Counted from the stretch's first letter, positions 49,861 through 59,833 are shown. The stretch: 64,000 nt of DNA from Bradyrhizobium sp. BR13661 (GCF_029892425.1 NZ_JARXWB010000041.1:1-64000), one strand, 5' to 3'. Numbers and translations: made by a program. The notes: generated from the sequence alone by a model not told the origin.

Positions 49861-50717
49861 GCTTTCGCTTCATCGAGGACCATCGCAACACCTATCCGGT
49901 GCGGCTGATGTGCGCCGTGCTCGAGGTCTCGCCGGCCGGCTACTACGCTTGGCGCGACCGCCCCGTGAGCGAGCGGGCAAAATCCCATGCCGCGCTGCTG
50001 GCCGAGATACGGCAGGTCCATCAGGACAGCAGCGGCCGCTACGGCAGTCCCCGCGTCCATGCCGCTCTGCGCAGGCAGGGACGCAGCGCCAGCCGCGGCC
50101 GGATCGAGCGGACGATGCGCCGGCATGGCATCCGCGCCATCACCGCAAAGCCACGCCGTGTGCGCACCACCGACAGCCGTCACGACCTGCCGATCGCACC
50201 GAACCTGGTCGCGCGCGACTTCACGGCGGAAGCCCCGAACCGGGTCTGGCTCGGCGACATCACCTACATCCCGACCGCCGAGGGGTGGCTTTATCTGGCC
50301 GCCGTCATGGATCTGTTCAGTCGGAAGATCGTCGGCTGGGCCATGCGCGATCACATGCAGGTCGAGCTCGCCTCCGCAGCCCTGACGATGGCAATCCGGG
50401 AGCGGCGGCCGCAGGCCGGATTGATCTGTCACACCGACCGGGGTGTGCAATACGCTTCGCACGCTTATCGCAGCACCCTTATGGAGGCCGGCATGACGGC
50501 ATCAATGAGCCGCAGGGCCGATTGCTACGACAACGCCCCGATGGAAAGCTTCTTCCATACCCTGAAGACCGAGCTCGTCCATCATCGCAACTACAAGACC
50601 CGCACTGAGGCCCAGCGCGATATCTTCAGCTTCATCGAAGGATTCTATAACCGGACAAGGCTCCATTCCGCACTCGGATATATCCCCCCGATCGAGATGG
50701 AGCTAAAAGCCGCTTAA
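49857..50717 (+). CDS. IS3 OrfB (DDE transposase)
   Basis: A 286-residue integrase-core transposase. Catalytic residues are visible in LGDITYI, HTDRGVQY and APMESFFHTLKTELV (D,D(35)E). It begins with ATG 49857 overlapping the orfA stop (ATGA), and is normally made as an OrfAB fusion by frameshifting. Apparently intact. Confidence 0.92.
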   Translation: MSFRFIEDHRNTYPVRLMCAVLEVSPAGYYAWRDRPVSERAKSHAALLAEIRQVHQDSSGRYGSPRVHAALRRQGRSASRGRIERTMRRHGIRAITAKPRRVRTTDSRHDLPIAPNLVARDFTAEAPNRVWLGDITYIPTAEGWLYLAAVMDLFSRKIVGWAMRDHMQVELASAALTMAIRERRPQAGLICHTDRGVQYASHAYRSTLMEAGMTASMSRRADCYDNAPMESFFHTLKTELVHHRNYKTRTEAQRDIFSFIEGFYNRTRLHSALGYIPPIEMELKAA

Positions 50718-50747
50718 CCCGTCCACTTTATCGGGGGAAGATCATTC

Positions 50748-52151
50748 ATGGAGGTCGAAGGGCTTGGATACCCCGGAGTCACGGATCCCAAGCCGCGGGT
50801 AGCGACTCGAATACACCCTGTAGACGGTCTGAACCATCAGACCGCCATTACCTTCGAAGTGGACGTGGTGCGCGAAGGCGGCGAATTGGTGCCGATCGCG
50901 AGGTTGCCGGAGGCAAACAACGGCCTCGGCTATCAAAACCTTATCTCCATGATTTTCCGCCTGATGAGCTTTCGCGACGCATGGATGCGGGTTGGCAAGG
51001 CCGCACGTAACCCCGATGCGACTGAATTCGAGCCCTTGCATCTCGTGCTTGTTGAAGAGCCGGAAGCGCACCTGCACGCGCAAGTCCAACAGGTATTTAT
51101 CAAGAAAGCGTACGACGTTCTCCGGGCGCATGAGGATTTACGTTCCAGCACTTTGCTGAGGACTCAGCTAATTGTCAGCACGCATTCCAGTCACGTCGCC
51201 CACGAAATCCAGTATGATTGCTTGAGATACTTCCGGCGCCTTCCTGCGGGCTTGAACGGCATTGCGGTTCCCGTCTCTATCGTCGTGAACCTCACCAATG
51301 CGTTCGGACAGTCGGATGAGACATCGCGCTTTGTCGCTCGTTACCTGCGCGCCCAGCACGCGGATTTATTCTTTGCTGATGCTCTTATCCTTGTCGAGGG
51401 AACTGCCGAGCGCGTGTTACTTCCGCACTTCATTCGCCGCGGCTTCCCAAGGGTGGACCAGGGGTATGTCACCATTCTCGAGGTGGGCGGTAGCCATGCA
51501 CATAGGCTCAAGCCGCTCGTCCATCACCTAGGGCTCACCACATTGGTGATCACGGATCTCGATGCCCAGGAGAGGAAAGTGACTCCTGCAACAGAAACGG
51601 CCAAAGAGAAGATCAGCTATCACGCCGCCCAGCCGAAGCTGGGTGCCGGGCTTACGACGAACAACGACACGCTCAAAACCTGGTTGCCGCAGAAATCGAG
51701 CCTTGATGAGTTGCTGGATGGAGCCGTAATCAAGAGGCTTCCGGGTGTTCTGATGCACGAGGTCTGCGTGGCGTACCAAACGCCGGTCGAGGTCGTTTGG
51801 CCAGAGACCGCCACGACTGCGCAGACTGCTCTGCCTTACACATTCGAAGATGCGCTCGCGTTTGAGAACATGGCGTTCTTCGGGCGCTTGGAAGGCGCGG
51901 GCTTGGTCCGAAAGTTCCGAGAGGCGATTGCGGGCGCAACGGACGTAGCAAAGATCGGAGAACAGTTATTCGAGGCCCTCCGAAACAACGCGGACAAAGG
52001 AGCTTTTGCACTGAATATTCTGGTGGCGGAGGATTTCGAAAGTCTCAAGATCCCGCGCTACATCGGAGAGGGGCTTGAGTGGCTGGACAACCAACTGAGA
52101 AGAAAGCAGGTTGAACTACTCTCGACGGAACCGGAGGTTGCAGATGCCTGA
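50748..52151 (+). pseudogene. gajA: GajA-like OLD-family nuclease gene, 3' part (IS-split)
   Basis: Encodes the remaining 467 residues: Walker B region HLVLVEEPEAHLHAQVQ, switch LIVSTHSSHVAHE, and a TOPRIM domain with ALILVEGTAERVLLPHF and VITDLDAQE. This is the composition of class 2 OLD proteins and of GajA, which cuts DNA when nucleotides drop. ATG 50748 is internal to the ancestral gene and has no RBS. The end overlaps the helicase gene by eight bases. Confidence 0.85.
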
Positions 52152-54021
52152 TCATCTGCGCAGCGACGATGATCATCGCGATTCAGACGCCGATCGGGTC
52201 ATTGCGACATGCCTGGACTTGGATCACCCCAGAAGCTTCTTTCTGTTTGCCGGTGCCGGCTCCGGAAAGACGCGTTCTTTGGTTGAGGCTATCAAGCACA
52301 TAAGACAGAGCTCTGGACGGCGTCTGGCGCTGTCCCGGCAAAAGCTCGGTGTCATCACCTACACCAATGCGGCCTGCGACGAGATTCTTCGCCGGTTGGA
52401 CTATGATCCGCGCATTGACGTCTCGACGATACACGCCTTCGCTTGGTCCTTGATATCCGGGCACAATGAGGACATCCGGTCTTGGGTAAGGACGTCATTG
52501 ACGAACCGAATTGCGGAGCTTGAGACAACAGTCGCCGGTACGAAGAATCGGTCGACCAAGACCTACCAAGAGAACGTCCGGTCGCTTGAGAGCCGCAAGC
52601 GGCGCCTGGCCGCTCTCGATGGAATCGTGAAGTTCGTTTACAGCCCGACCGGAGACAATCGGACCCGAGACGCGTTGAACCACGCTGAGGTGATCGGCAT
52701 CACATCAGAGTTTCTCACGTCAAAAGGCACGCTTCAGCGCCTCTTGATTTCGCGATACCCGATTTTGCTGGTAGACGAGAGCCAGGATACGAACCGTCAC
52801 CTCATGGAAGCGTTGCTGAAAGTTCAGCGTGACAATGCGGAGCATTTTGGGCTCGGCTTACTCGGGGACACGATGCAGCGCATTTACGCCGACGGTAAGG
52901 TCGATCTTGGCCAAGGCCTGCACGGCTGGGTCTTCCCGCGCAAGGCTATGAACCATAGGTGTCCTCACCGGGTCATTCGCCTACTCAACCGCATTCGCAG
53001 CGAAGTGGATGACGTCGTTCAGATTGGGCGCGAGGACAAGCCGGAGGGACACGTCAGGTTGTTCGCGGTTCAGGAAGCCGGCAGCGATAAGCAGCGCGTC
53101 GAGCAGCACGTCGTCGATAGAATGGCGGAAGTCACAGGCGATCCAGCCTGGAAAGATCAGCCTCGCAACTTCAAAACGCTGACGTTGGAACACCATATGG
53201 CGGCGGTGCGGTTCGGCTTTGCCGAGATGTTTCGCCCGCTCTATCGAGAAAGCCGCGTTCAGACCTCGCTTCTCGAAGGAACGTCTCCGTCGTTGAATTT
53301 CTTCAGTGGACAGGTGCTGCCGGCAGTCAAAGCGCTGCGGTCAAATGACGCGTTTGCCCTCACAAGCATTGTTCGCGAGTCTTCACCTCTGCTCGCTCCG
53401 GACGCTCTCAAATCGGGGGGCAGCGAGCAGCTCAGGCTTGCAAAGAATGCGGCAGATGCTCTGCTCGCGTTGTTCGCATCGTCGCACAAGCCGACGTTCC
53501 GGGAAGTGCTGGAGAATGTTGCGGCCAGCGGGCTTTTTGATGTTCCGGAGGCGTTGGCGCCGTTTGCGGCGCCGGACGATACTTCCTCGGATGAGAGTGA
53601 GGAGCGAGAGGCCGGAGAGATCTTGGCCTGGCGCGAGATGCTGAACACCAACTTCGAGCAAATTGAGGCCTACAACGAATACGTCAGCGGAAAATCACCG
53701 TTTGGTACACATCAAGGCGTAAAGGGGCTCGAGTTTCCGCGAGTCATGGTAGTTATAAGTGACGAGGAGGCGCGGGGCTTCCTGTTCAAATACGACAAGC
53801 TCTTTGGTGTTGAACCGCCCAGCGATACCGACCGCAAGAATCTGGCCGCCGGCTCGGAAACGAGCAACGACAGAACCCGGCGCCTCCTCTATGTCACCTG
53901 TAGTCGGGCGGAGGAGAGCCTGGCCATCGTATGCTACACAAAGGCGCCCGAGGAGCTGGTGCGCAAGGTCGTCGAGCGCGAGTGGTTCGCGAGCGGCGAA
54001 GCCGAGGTGGTTGTGGTGTGA
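52144..54021 (+). CDS. gajB: GajB-like UvrD-family helicase
   Basis: A 625-residue superfamily 1 helicase. Motifs: I AGAGSGKTRSL (about 36-46), Ia VITYTNAACDEI, the DVSTIHAFAW box, II ILLVDESQDT, III LGDTMQRIY, V HQGVKGLEFPRVMVV and VI LLYVTCSRAEESLAIVCY. Paired with an OLD-TOPRIM nuclease it forms the Gabija arrangement, an antiphage system. The ATG at 52144 overlaps the nuclease end. The gene is intact although its partner is split, so the pair is presently expected to be inactive. Confidence 0.88.
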   Translation: MPDHLRSDDDHRDSDADRVIATCLDLDHPRSFFLFAGAGSGKTRSLVEAIKHIRQSSGRRLALSRQKLGVITYTNAACDEILRRLDYDPRIDVSTIHAFAWSLISGHNEDIRSWVRTSLTNRIAELETTVAGTKNRSTKTYQENVRSLESRKRRLAALDGIVKFVYSPTGDNRTRDALNHAEVIGITSEFLTSKGTLQRLLISRYPILLVDESQDTNRHLMEALLKVQRDNAEHFGLGLLGDTMQRIYADGKVDLGQGLHGWVFPRKAMNHRCPHRVIRLLNRIRSEVDDVVQIGREDKPEGHVRLFAVQEAGSDKQRVEQHVVDRMAEVTGDPAWKDQPRNFKTLTLEHHMAAVRFGFAEMFRPLYRESRVQTSLLEGTSPSLNFFSGQVLPAVKALRSNDAFALTSIVRESSPLLAPDALKSGGSEQLRLAKNAADALLALFASSHKPTFREVLENVAASGLFDVPEALAPFAAPDDTSSDESEEREAGEILAWREMLNTNFEQIEAYNEYVSGKSPFGTHQGVKGLEFPRVMVVISDEEARGFLFKYDKLFGVEPPSDTDRKNLAAGSETSNDRTRRLLYVTCSRAEESLAIVCYTKAPEELVRKVVEREWFASGEAEVVVV

Positions 54022-54252
54022 TCTGTGAGCGAAGTGGTGTTGCCGTTGCCGTTGCGGTCATCCAAGGTTGCTTGAAGGAGCAAACAAAGCCGACGGCTGG
54101 GCACGTCGGGCGGGGGAGCGGCGAGGTGTTTGCCGGCACGGATGTAGGGGTTCATGAGACCTCGTCCTCAAGCCAATGCCGATATTTAGTGTACCGTTGC
54201 GTCGATCGTTCGTCTGTCCGACGCACGAGAATCAATGTGCTTTGGGGGGAAA

Positions 54253-54533
54253 ATGCCCGCAACTGCCTTTTCAGTCAGATTCGCCCGCGAACTCGATGTG
54301 GACCAGCTCGCGATGTTGATGACAGGCCAGAATCCGACGTCGGAACGAGATGGAGCTGAGCTTCTGAGCGCGTCTGGCGACGCGATCCGCGCCGACATCC
54401 AATGCTCATCGTGCGGTAAGTTCGGCGCTCGCGTGGTTCGCTCCGCAAGATCGCGCGCATCGAGGGCCGTTCTCCGGCAAGCGCACTTCAGGTTCGTCGA
54501 TCCCAATGGCGGCAACGCCCACCACCCATTCTG
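54253..54533 (+). pseudogene. Unknown gene, 5' part (split by IS21 element)
   Basis: ATG 54253 (after GGGGGAAA) encodes MPATAFSVRFARELDVDQLAML...GDAIRADIQCSSCGKFGARVV...QAHFRFVDPNGGNAHHPFC. CSSCGK plus HHPFC looks like a zinc-binding module, slightly reminiscent of CoiA-type N-termini. The frame is broken after Cys by the IS21 insertion and continues at 58815 with EFYGDDEDRS. Restored length is about 377 residues. It lies downstream of the Gabija-like pair. Confidence 0.75.
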
Positions 54534-54647
54534 TGTCATTCGGCCTGCAATATTGACCCCCTAAGCCGGGGGATCGGCGTCCAAAATTGACCCCCTGTAG
54601 GTTGGTCTGTTGCGCTGCCTGCTTTGGAATGAAGCAGGTGGTCGGGG

Positions 54648-56147
54648 ATGCTGGTCGTGGAGACGATTGCGCGGATTCGGCGCGAGCACTTCATCAAGGG
54701 CAAGACGATCAAGGAGATCGCCCGCGACCTGAAGGTGTCGCGGAACACGGTCCGGAAGGTGCTGAGGTCCGGAGAGACCTCCTTCGAGTACGAGCGGCAG
54801 GTGCAGCCGCGGCCAAAGCTGGGACGATGGGCCGTAGAGCTTGACGGATTGCTCGCGGCGAACGCGGTTAAATCGGCTCGTGAACAGCTGACGTTGATCC
54901 GGATCTTCGAAGAGCTGCGCGGCCGCGGCTATGACGGCGGTTACGATGCGGTGCGGCGTTACGCCAGGCGGTGGAGCAAAGAACGCGGGCAATCGACCGC
55001 GGCTGCTTATGTCCCGCTGAGCTTTGCACCGGGCGAAGCGTACCAGTTCGACTGGAGCCACGAGGTGGTCCTGCTGAGCGGCACCACGGTGATGGTCAAG
55101 GCCGCCCATGTCCGCCTCTGCCACAGCCGCATGCTGTTCGTGCGGGCCTATCCGCGCGAGACGCAGGAGATGGTTTTCGACGCCCACGACAGGGCGTTCG
55201 CCCTGTTCAAGGGCACCTGCACGCGCGGCATCTACGATAACATGAAGACTGCGGTTGAGACGATCTTCGTCGGCAAGGATCGCCGCTATAATCGCCGCTT
55301 CCTGCAGATGTGCAGCCACTATCTGGTTGATCCGGTTGCCTGCACGCCAGCGTCGGGCTGGGAGAAGGGGCAGGTCGAGAACCAGGTCGGGCTGGTCCGG
55401 GAGCGCTTCTTCACGCCGCGGCTGCGGTTCAAAAGTCTGGACGAGTTAAATGCCTGGCTGCTCGACAAATGCATCGCCTACGCCAAGGCACATCGCCATC
55501 CGGAGCTGATCGATCAGACGATCTGGGACGTGTTCGAAGCCGAACGCCCCAAGCTCGTGCCCTACGCCGGCCGCTTCGACGGCTTCCATGCGGTGACGGC
55601 GTCGGTCTCGAAGACCTGCCTGGTGCGCTTCGATAACAACAAGTACTCGGTCGCAGCCAGCGCCGTCGGGCGCCCGGTCGAGGTTCAAGCCTATGCCGAT
55701 CGCATCGTGATCCGTCAGGATGGAGGCATCGTTGCCGAGCACCCGCGATCCTTTGGCCGCGGCGATACCGTCTACGACCCTTGGCATTATGTGCCAGTGC
55801 TCGCCCGCAAACCCGGCGCCTTGCGCAACGGTGCTCCTTTCAAAGACTGGGTGCTGCCGGCCGCGATCGAGCGGATCCGGCGCAAGCTTGCCAGCACCGA
55901 CGATGGCAATCGGCAGATGGTCGACATCCTCAACGCGGTGCTGACTGACGGTCTGCCTGCAGTGGAAGCGGCCTGTGCCGAAGCGCTCAGTCACAGCGTC
56001 CATTCCGCCGATGTCGTGCTCAATATCCTGGCCCGTCAACGTGAACCCGCTCCACCAGCAAACATCATGACGCCAGCCGCACTGACGCTCCGTCATGCGC
56101 CGATCGCCGATTGTGCCCGCTACGACAACCTCCGGAGGACCATCTGA
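54648..56147 (+). CDS. istA: IstA transposase (IS21 family)
   Basis: A 499-residue transposase: helix-turn-helix at the N-terminus (KTIKEIARDLKVSRNTVRKVLRSG), then the integrase core with FDWSHEVVLLSG, GIYDNMKTAV and KGQVENQVGLVRERFF (D,D,E), and the C-terminal IS21-specific region (LVRFDNNKYSVAASAVGRPVEVQAYADRIVI). It overlaps istB by one base (TGATG). Confidence 0.95.
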   Translation: MLVVETIARIRREHFIKGKTIKEIARDLKVSRNTVRKVLRSGETSFEYERQVQPRPKLGRWAVELDGLLAANAVKSAREQLTLIRIFEELRGRGYDGGYDAVRRYARRWSKERGQSTAAAYVPLSFAPGEAYQFDWSHEVVLLSGTTVMVKAAHVRLCHSRMLFVRAYPRETQEMVFDAHDRAFALFKGTCTRGIYDNMKTAVETIFVGKDRRYNRRFLQMCSHYLVDPVACTPASGWEKGQVENQVGLVRERFFTPRLRFKSLDELNAWLLDKCIAYAKAHRHPELIDQTIWDVFEAERPKLVPYAGRFDGFHAVTASVSKTCLVRFDNNKYSVAASAVGRPVEVQAYADRIVIRQDGGIVAEHPRSFGRGDTVYDPWHYVPVLARKPGALRNGAPFKDWVLPAAIERIRRKLASTDDGNRQMVDILNAVLTDGLPAVEAACAEALSHSVHSADVVLNILARQREPAPPANIMTPAALTLRHAPIADCARYDNLRRTI

Positions 56148-57283
56148 TGGAACGAACCCAAATCTTCGACCTCATGGGCGAACTCAAGCTCTACGGCATG
56201 AAGGCTGCCTTCGACGAGATCATGGCAATCGCCGTCAAGCGCCAGCACGAACCTCAGCGCATTGTCGGCGACCTGCTCAACGCCGAGGTCAACGAGAAGC
56301 AAGCCAGGTCAATCAAATACCAGCTCACCATTTGCAAGCTGCCGCTTGCCAAGGACATCGCCGACTTCCAGTTCGACGGCACCCCGATCAATCAGACCCT
56401 CGTCAATGATCTAGCTGGCGGCGGCTTCATTGCCCAACAACGCAACGTCGTGCTGGTTGGCGGCACCGGCACAGGCAAGACCCACCTGGCCATTGCCATC
56501 GCCAGAAGCTGCATCCGATCCGGTGCCCGCGGCCGCTTCTTCAACGTAGTCGACCTCGTCAATCGCCTCGAGACCGAGACCCGCAATGGACGGCAAGGTC
56601 GGCTCGCCGAGCATCTGACCAGGATGGACTTCATCGTTTTGGATGAACTCGGCTATTTGCCCTTCGCCCAGTCCGGTGGCCAGCTTCTCTTCCACCTCGT
56701 CAGCAGGCTCTATGAGCGCGCCTCCGTCATCGTGACCACCAATCTCGCCTTCGGCGAATGGCCGAGCGTGTTCGGCGACGCCAAAATGACTACCGCGCTG
56801 CTCGACCGATTGACCCATCACTGCGACATTGTCGAGACCGGCAACGATAGCTGGCGATTCAAGAGCCGAGACGACGATCACGCCACCCGCGCTCGTCTCG
56901 CCTCCGCTATCCCGGCCAGCTCCGACGAGACGAGCGCTACCGCCAAAGCTCGCCGCGCGAAGGGGTCAAAATTGGACGCCGATGAGGGGCGCATTGCCTC
57001 ACCCAGAATGTTACTGGACAACTTCTCGCCGATGAATGCAGCAGCGCCACCAAATCGGTTCTGTGGCCTCTATGGCGGGAAAGATCAGCATGGGCGCGAG
57101 GCGCGAAGTGTTGTCGGCGGTGATGGAGCGTTACCGGTCGGCCAAACGGGCGGAGAAGGGGCGCATCCTCGACGAGCTGTGCGCGACGACGGGTTGGCAT
57201 CGCAAGCATGCGGTGCGCGCACTCCGGCGACGCGCAACGGTTGGGCCCGGCGCAATCGAGGCACCTCGAGAGCGCAAGCGTAG
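56147..57283 (+). CDS. istB: IstB ATPase with altered C-terminus
   Basis: An AAA+ transposition helper: Walker A GGTGTGKTHLAIAIA (about 101-115), Walker B FIVLDELGYLPF (about 163-174) and VTTNLAFGEW. The native end would be GSKLDADEGSNLNAD and a TGA inside the right terminal repeat (58802-58804). The nested IS at 56990 replaces the last few residues with about 100 foreign ones up to 57283. The core is intact, so activity may persist. Confidence 0.9.
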   Translation: MERTQIFDLMGELKLYGMKAAFDEIMAIAVKRQHEPQRIVGDLLNAEVNEKQARSIKYQLTICKLPLAKDIADFQFDGTPINQTLVNDLAGGGFIAQQRNVVLVGGTGTGKTHLAIAIARSCIRSGARGRFFNVVDLVNRLETETRNGRQGRLAEHLTRMDFIVLDELGYLPFAQSGGQLLFHLVSRLYERASVIVTTNLAFGEWPSVFGDAKMTTALLDRLTHHCDIVETGNDSWRFKSRDDDHATRARLASAIPASSDETSATAKARRAKGSKLDADEGRIASPRMLLDNFSPMNAAAPPNRFCGLYGGKDQHGREARSVVGGDGALPVGQTGGEGAHPRRAVRDDGLASQACGARTPATRNGWARRNRGTSRAQA

Positions 57284-58779
57284 ATATGGTGCGACGATCA
57301 AGGACGCGATGACGGCGCTGTGGGAGGCGTCGGATCGGGTGTGCGGCAAGCGCCTCAAGGTGATGATCCCGACCTTGTTGCCAGCGCTGGAGCAACATGG
57401 CCGATTGCAGCTTGGCCAGCCGGACCGTGATCGTGTTCTGGTCATCAGCGCCGCAACCATCGATCGCCTGCTCGTCGATGCGAAGATCGCGGCGAGCGGC
57501 GGTAGGCGGCGCCGTGCCGGATTTTATTCGGCAATCCGGCGCGAGGTCCCGATCCGCACCTTCAATGACTGGAACAGCCCGCCGCCCGGTTTCTGCGAAG
57601 TTGACATGGTCGCCCATGGCGGCACGTCGGTGGCAGGTTCGTTCATCCAGACCCTGACGATGGTCGATGTCGCCACGGGCTGGACGGAGTGCCTGCCGTT
57701 GGTGACGCGGGAAGGTTCGCTGGTCGTCGAGGCGATCAATCGCGCACAGAGCCTGTTCCCCTGGCTCTTGCGCGGTGTGGACTTCGACAACGACAGCGCC
57801 TTCATGAACGATGTCGTCGTGCCATGGTGTCGCGAACAGAAGCTCGAAGTTACACGCTCGCGCGCGTACAAGAAGAACGACCAAGCGTTCGTCGAGCAGA
57901 AGAATGGTGCCGTCGTCCGCCGCCTTATGGGCTATGGCCGCTTCGATGGCGTCGAGACGGCGCGCGTGATGGGCCGCCTCTATGCGGCGGCACGGCTCTA
58001 CGTCAACTTCTTCCAGCCGTCATTCAAGCTGAAGGAGAAGCGGCGCGAAGGGGCTAAAGTGATCAAGCGTTATCATCTCCCATCGACGCCCTATGAGCGT
58101 GCATTGGCGCATCCCAAGGTGACTGCCGCCGTGAAGAAACGGCTGCGCGATCAGTATCGGTCGCTCGATCCGGTCGGGCTGTTGGCCGAGATTCGCGCAA
58201 CCCAGGACGAACTCGGCAATCGCGTCGATCGTCGTGCCGGACGGGCGCGCGGCCTGCAACCCGCTTACACGAGCACCGCGCCGGCGATCGCAGCGACCTT
58301 CGCGAAGACGCTCGGTAGGACGGCGTCGGTCGGCGAGACCCGTGCTACGCACCGTCGCACCCGTCGGCCCTACAAGACCAGGGTTCGCATGCCGTCGAAG
58401 CTCGACCCGCATATTGCTGTGATCGAGGGTTGGCTCGCCGAGCAGCCGCAGCTAACTGCGCTCGCCATTGTCTGCCGGCTGAGCGAGAAATGCCCTGAGG
58501 AGTTCGGGCCGAAGCAGCATTCTATTGTACAGCGTCTGCTGAGGGTGCTTCGACGGAAGACTGCTAAGCAGTTGGTCGCGGAGAAGCCGCATGGCGACGC
58601 CGCGACTGTGGCCCCATTTCCCGGGGTTGTGGACGGCTCGGGCTATGTAGGGCCCGACCCGCCCACAGCCCCTATCACCGAGCAAGCCGGGAAAGCTACC
58701 TGGCGCGGCCCATCAATCGACCTCGGATCGTCATCGGCCACGGCGCCACCAGGGTAACATCTGCAAGTGAGGCAATACG
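56990..58779 (+). mobile_element. Nested DDE-type insertion sequence
   Basis: 1790 bp inserted in the IS21 right end. The ends are CGCATTGCCTCAC and, inverted, CGTATTGCCTCAC; ATGTTA also recurs about 20 bases in. The target duplication is AGGGG (56985-56989 and 58780-58784). It encodes one transposase. The family is not certain; the transposase type recalls ISNCY-like elements with a helix-turn-helix plus rve core. Confidence 0.85.
57072..58757 (+). CDS. rve-type transposase of the nested IS
   Basis: A 561-residue transposase. The N-terminus MAGKISMGARREVLSAVMERYRSAKRAEKGRIL holds a helix-turn-helix (TTGWHRKHAVRALRR). The integrase-like core contains EVDMVAHGG, VDFDNDSAFMN and QAFVEQKNGAVVRRLMG (D,D,E), followed by a basic tail. 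The ATG at 57072 is preferred over 57036 on sequence grounds. Apparently intact, with a stop 22 bases before the right end. Confidence 0.85.
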   Translation: MAGKISMGARREVLSAVMERYRSAKRAEKGRILDELCATTGWHRKHAVRALRRRATVGPGAIEAPRERKRRYGATIKDAMTALWEASDRVCGKRLKVMIPTLLPALEQHGRLQLGQPDRDRVLVISAATIDRLLVDAKIAASGGRRRRAGFYSAIRREVPIRTFNDWNSPPPGFCEVDMVAHGGTSVAGSFIQTLTMVDVATGWTECLPLVTREGSLVVEAINRAQSLFPWLLRGVDFDNDSAFMNDVVVPWCREQKLEVTRSRAYKKNDQAFVEQKNGAVVRRLMGYGRFDGVETARVMGRLYAAARLYVNFFQPSFKLKEKRREGAKVIKRYHLPSTPYERALAHPKVTAAVKKRLRDQYRSLDPVGLLAEIRATQDELGNRVDRRAGRARGLQPAYTSTAPAIAATFAKTLGRTASVGETRATHRRTRRPYKTRVRMPSKLDPHIAVIEGWLAEQPQLTALAIVCRLSEKCPEEFGPKQHSIVQRLLRVLRRKTAKQLVAEKPHGDAATVAPFPGVVDGSGYVGPDPPTAPITEQAGKATWRGPSIDLGSSSATAPPG

Positions 58780-58814
58780 AGGGGTCAAATTTGAACGCCG
58801 ATTGACACATTCTG

Positions 58815-59667
58815 CGAGTTCTACGGCGATGACGAGGATCGATCCGCGCAGGCAAGCCTCATCGACTTCGGTTCGGAGAAAAGCACAGAAACAAGGGCCG
58901 TGAGACTCCTCGTATGCAAAGGTATCGAGCAAGGGTTATTTGACCAACGGCGTATTCGGGACATGCGCCAATGGTTTTTCGATCTCAAGTCTGGCAGCCG
59001 CTTCACCCTGACAACGTCGCCAGAGGCGATTTCCTGGACGCGAGCACTCCATCGTCATCCCAGCTACCAGCGCTGGACATTCCACCCAGTTCAGGCGGAA
59101 ATGCCCGCATTCAATTGGAAAGCCGCAGCCAGGTATCAGTTCACCGAAGATCATGAGCACCTGTTCCTTCTGGTAAGGGGTGTCCCAATCGACGACGGGA
59201 GTTGTCGACAAGCGGGAGAGCTCCTTCGGAAGCACCATCAGCGCGAGGTGTTCGATCCGACTGTACTCCAGCGCTACTACGACGCGGCGGTCTCGCTTGC
59301 CGCCTTCGTCGCGGTGAATGGCGGAATCGATATTGGTAAAGTCCGTCCGGAGTCTTTTAGGTTAAAAGGAGCACCGGTCGCATTGCTTGCCTTGTGCGCC
59401 TTGGTGCTGTTCGTTTCGAATTGGGATATGAATGCCGCCATCACAGCCTTCTCCAGGTTGTTGTTGGCGCCGGCGCCGAGTGACCTCACGCTCGGTAACG
59501 TTATCGGCCTAAACCCATTTCACGAGTACGCGGCGTGGCGGCTCGTTATCGTCTCTGGGCAAGTGGCTGCCAAAAGCCCCGGCGAACTGGACTACAATCG
59601 CCAGCTTGCCGCAACTGAGGCTGCGCTTCGTGAGCAGCATCGTCGGTGGAAAGAGCAGCAATCCTAG
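58815..59667 (+). pseudogene. Unknown gene, 3' part (split by IS21 element)
   Basis: Continues the frame of 54253-54533 after the CATTCTG duplication: EFYGDDEDRSAQASLIDFGSEKS, then VRLLVCKGIEQGLFDQRRIRDMRQWFFDLKSGS, HPSYQRWTFHPVQAEMPAFNW and a hydrophobic helix (PVALLALCALVLFVSNW) near the middle. The GTG at 58900 could start a 255-residue remnant. No family is recognised. Position next to Gabija-like genes suggests a defence accessory, unproven. Confidence 0.7.
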
Positions 59668-59833
59668 CACGGGCCGAGCCACATCCGAGCGCGTTCCACA
59701 GGCGCATAGGGTGATTGTGTGATAGCGTGGCGTAGGAGGAATAGCATCGAGCTACCCAACGAGATCGAGGCTAAATAATCAGGCAAAGGAACGAGTTCGC
59801 GCCAGCGACGATAATGCGCGGCCCCAGACAACG

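Larger units (their letters stand above)
49490..50744 (+). mobile_element. IS3-family insertion sequence
   Basis: 1255 bp with imperfect ends: TGAACTTCCTCCGAATGAGT at left and, inverted, TGATCTTCCCCCGATAAAGT at right. A 3-bp target duplication TTC flanks it (49487-49489 and 50745-50747). It carries orfA and orfB of an IS3-type transposase. Removing the element and one TTC restores the host reading frame exactly. Confidence 0.92.
54534..58807 (+). mobile_element. IS21-family element containing a nested IS
   Basis: Ends are TGTCA (54534) and TGACA (58807), with a 7-bp target duplication CATTCTG at 54527-54533 and 58808-58814. Repeated subterminal motifs CAATATTGACCCCCT and CAAAATTGACCCCCT occur at the left end, and GGGGTCAAA repeats at the right. 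It carries istA and istB. A second IS (56990-58779) lies in the right end. Without the nested part it would be about 2.48 kb, normal for IS21. Confidence 0.92.
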
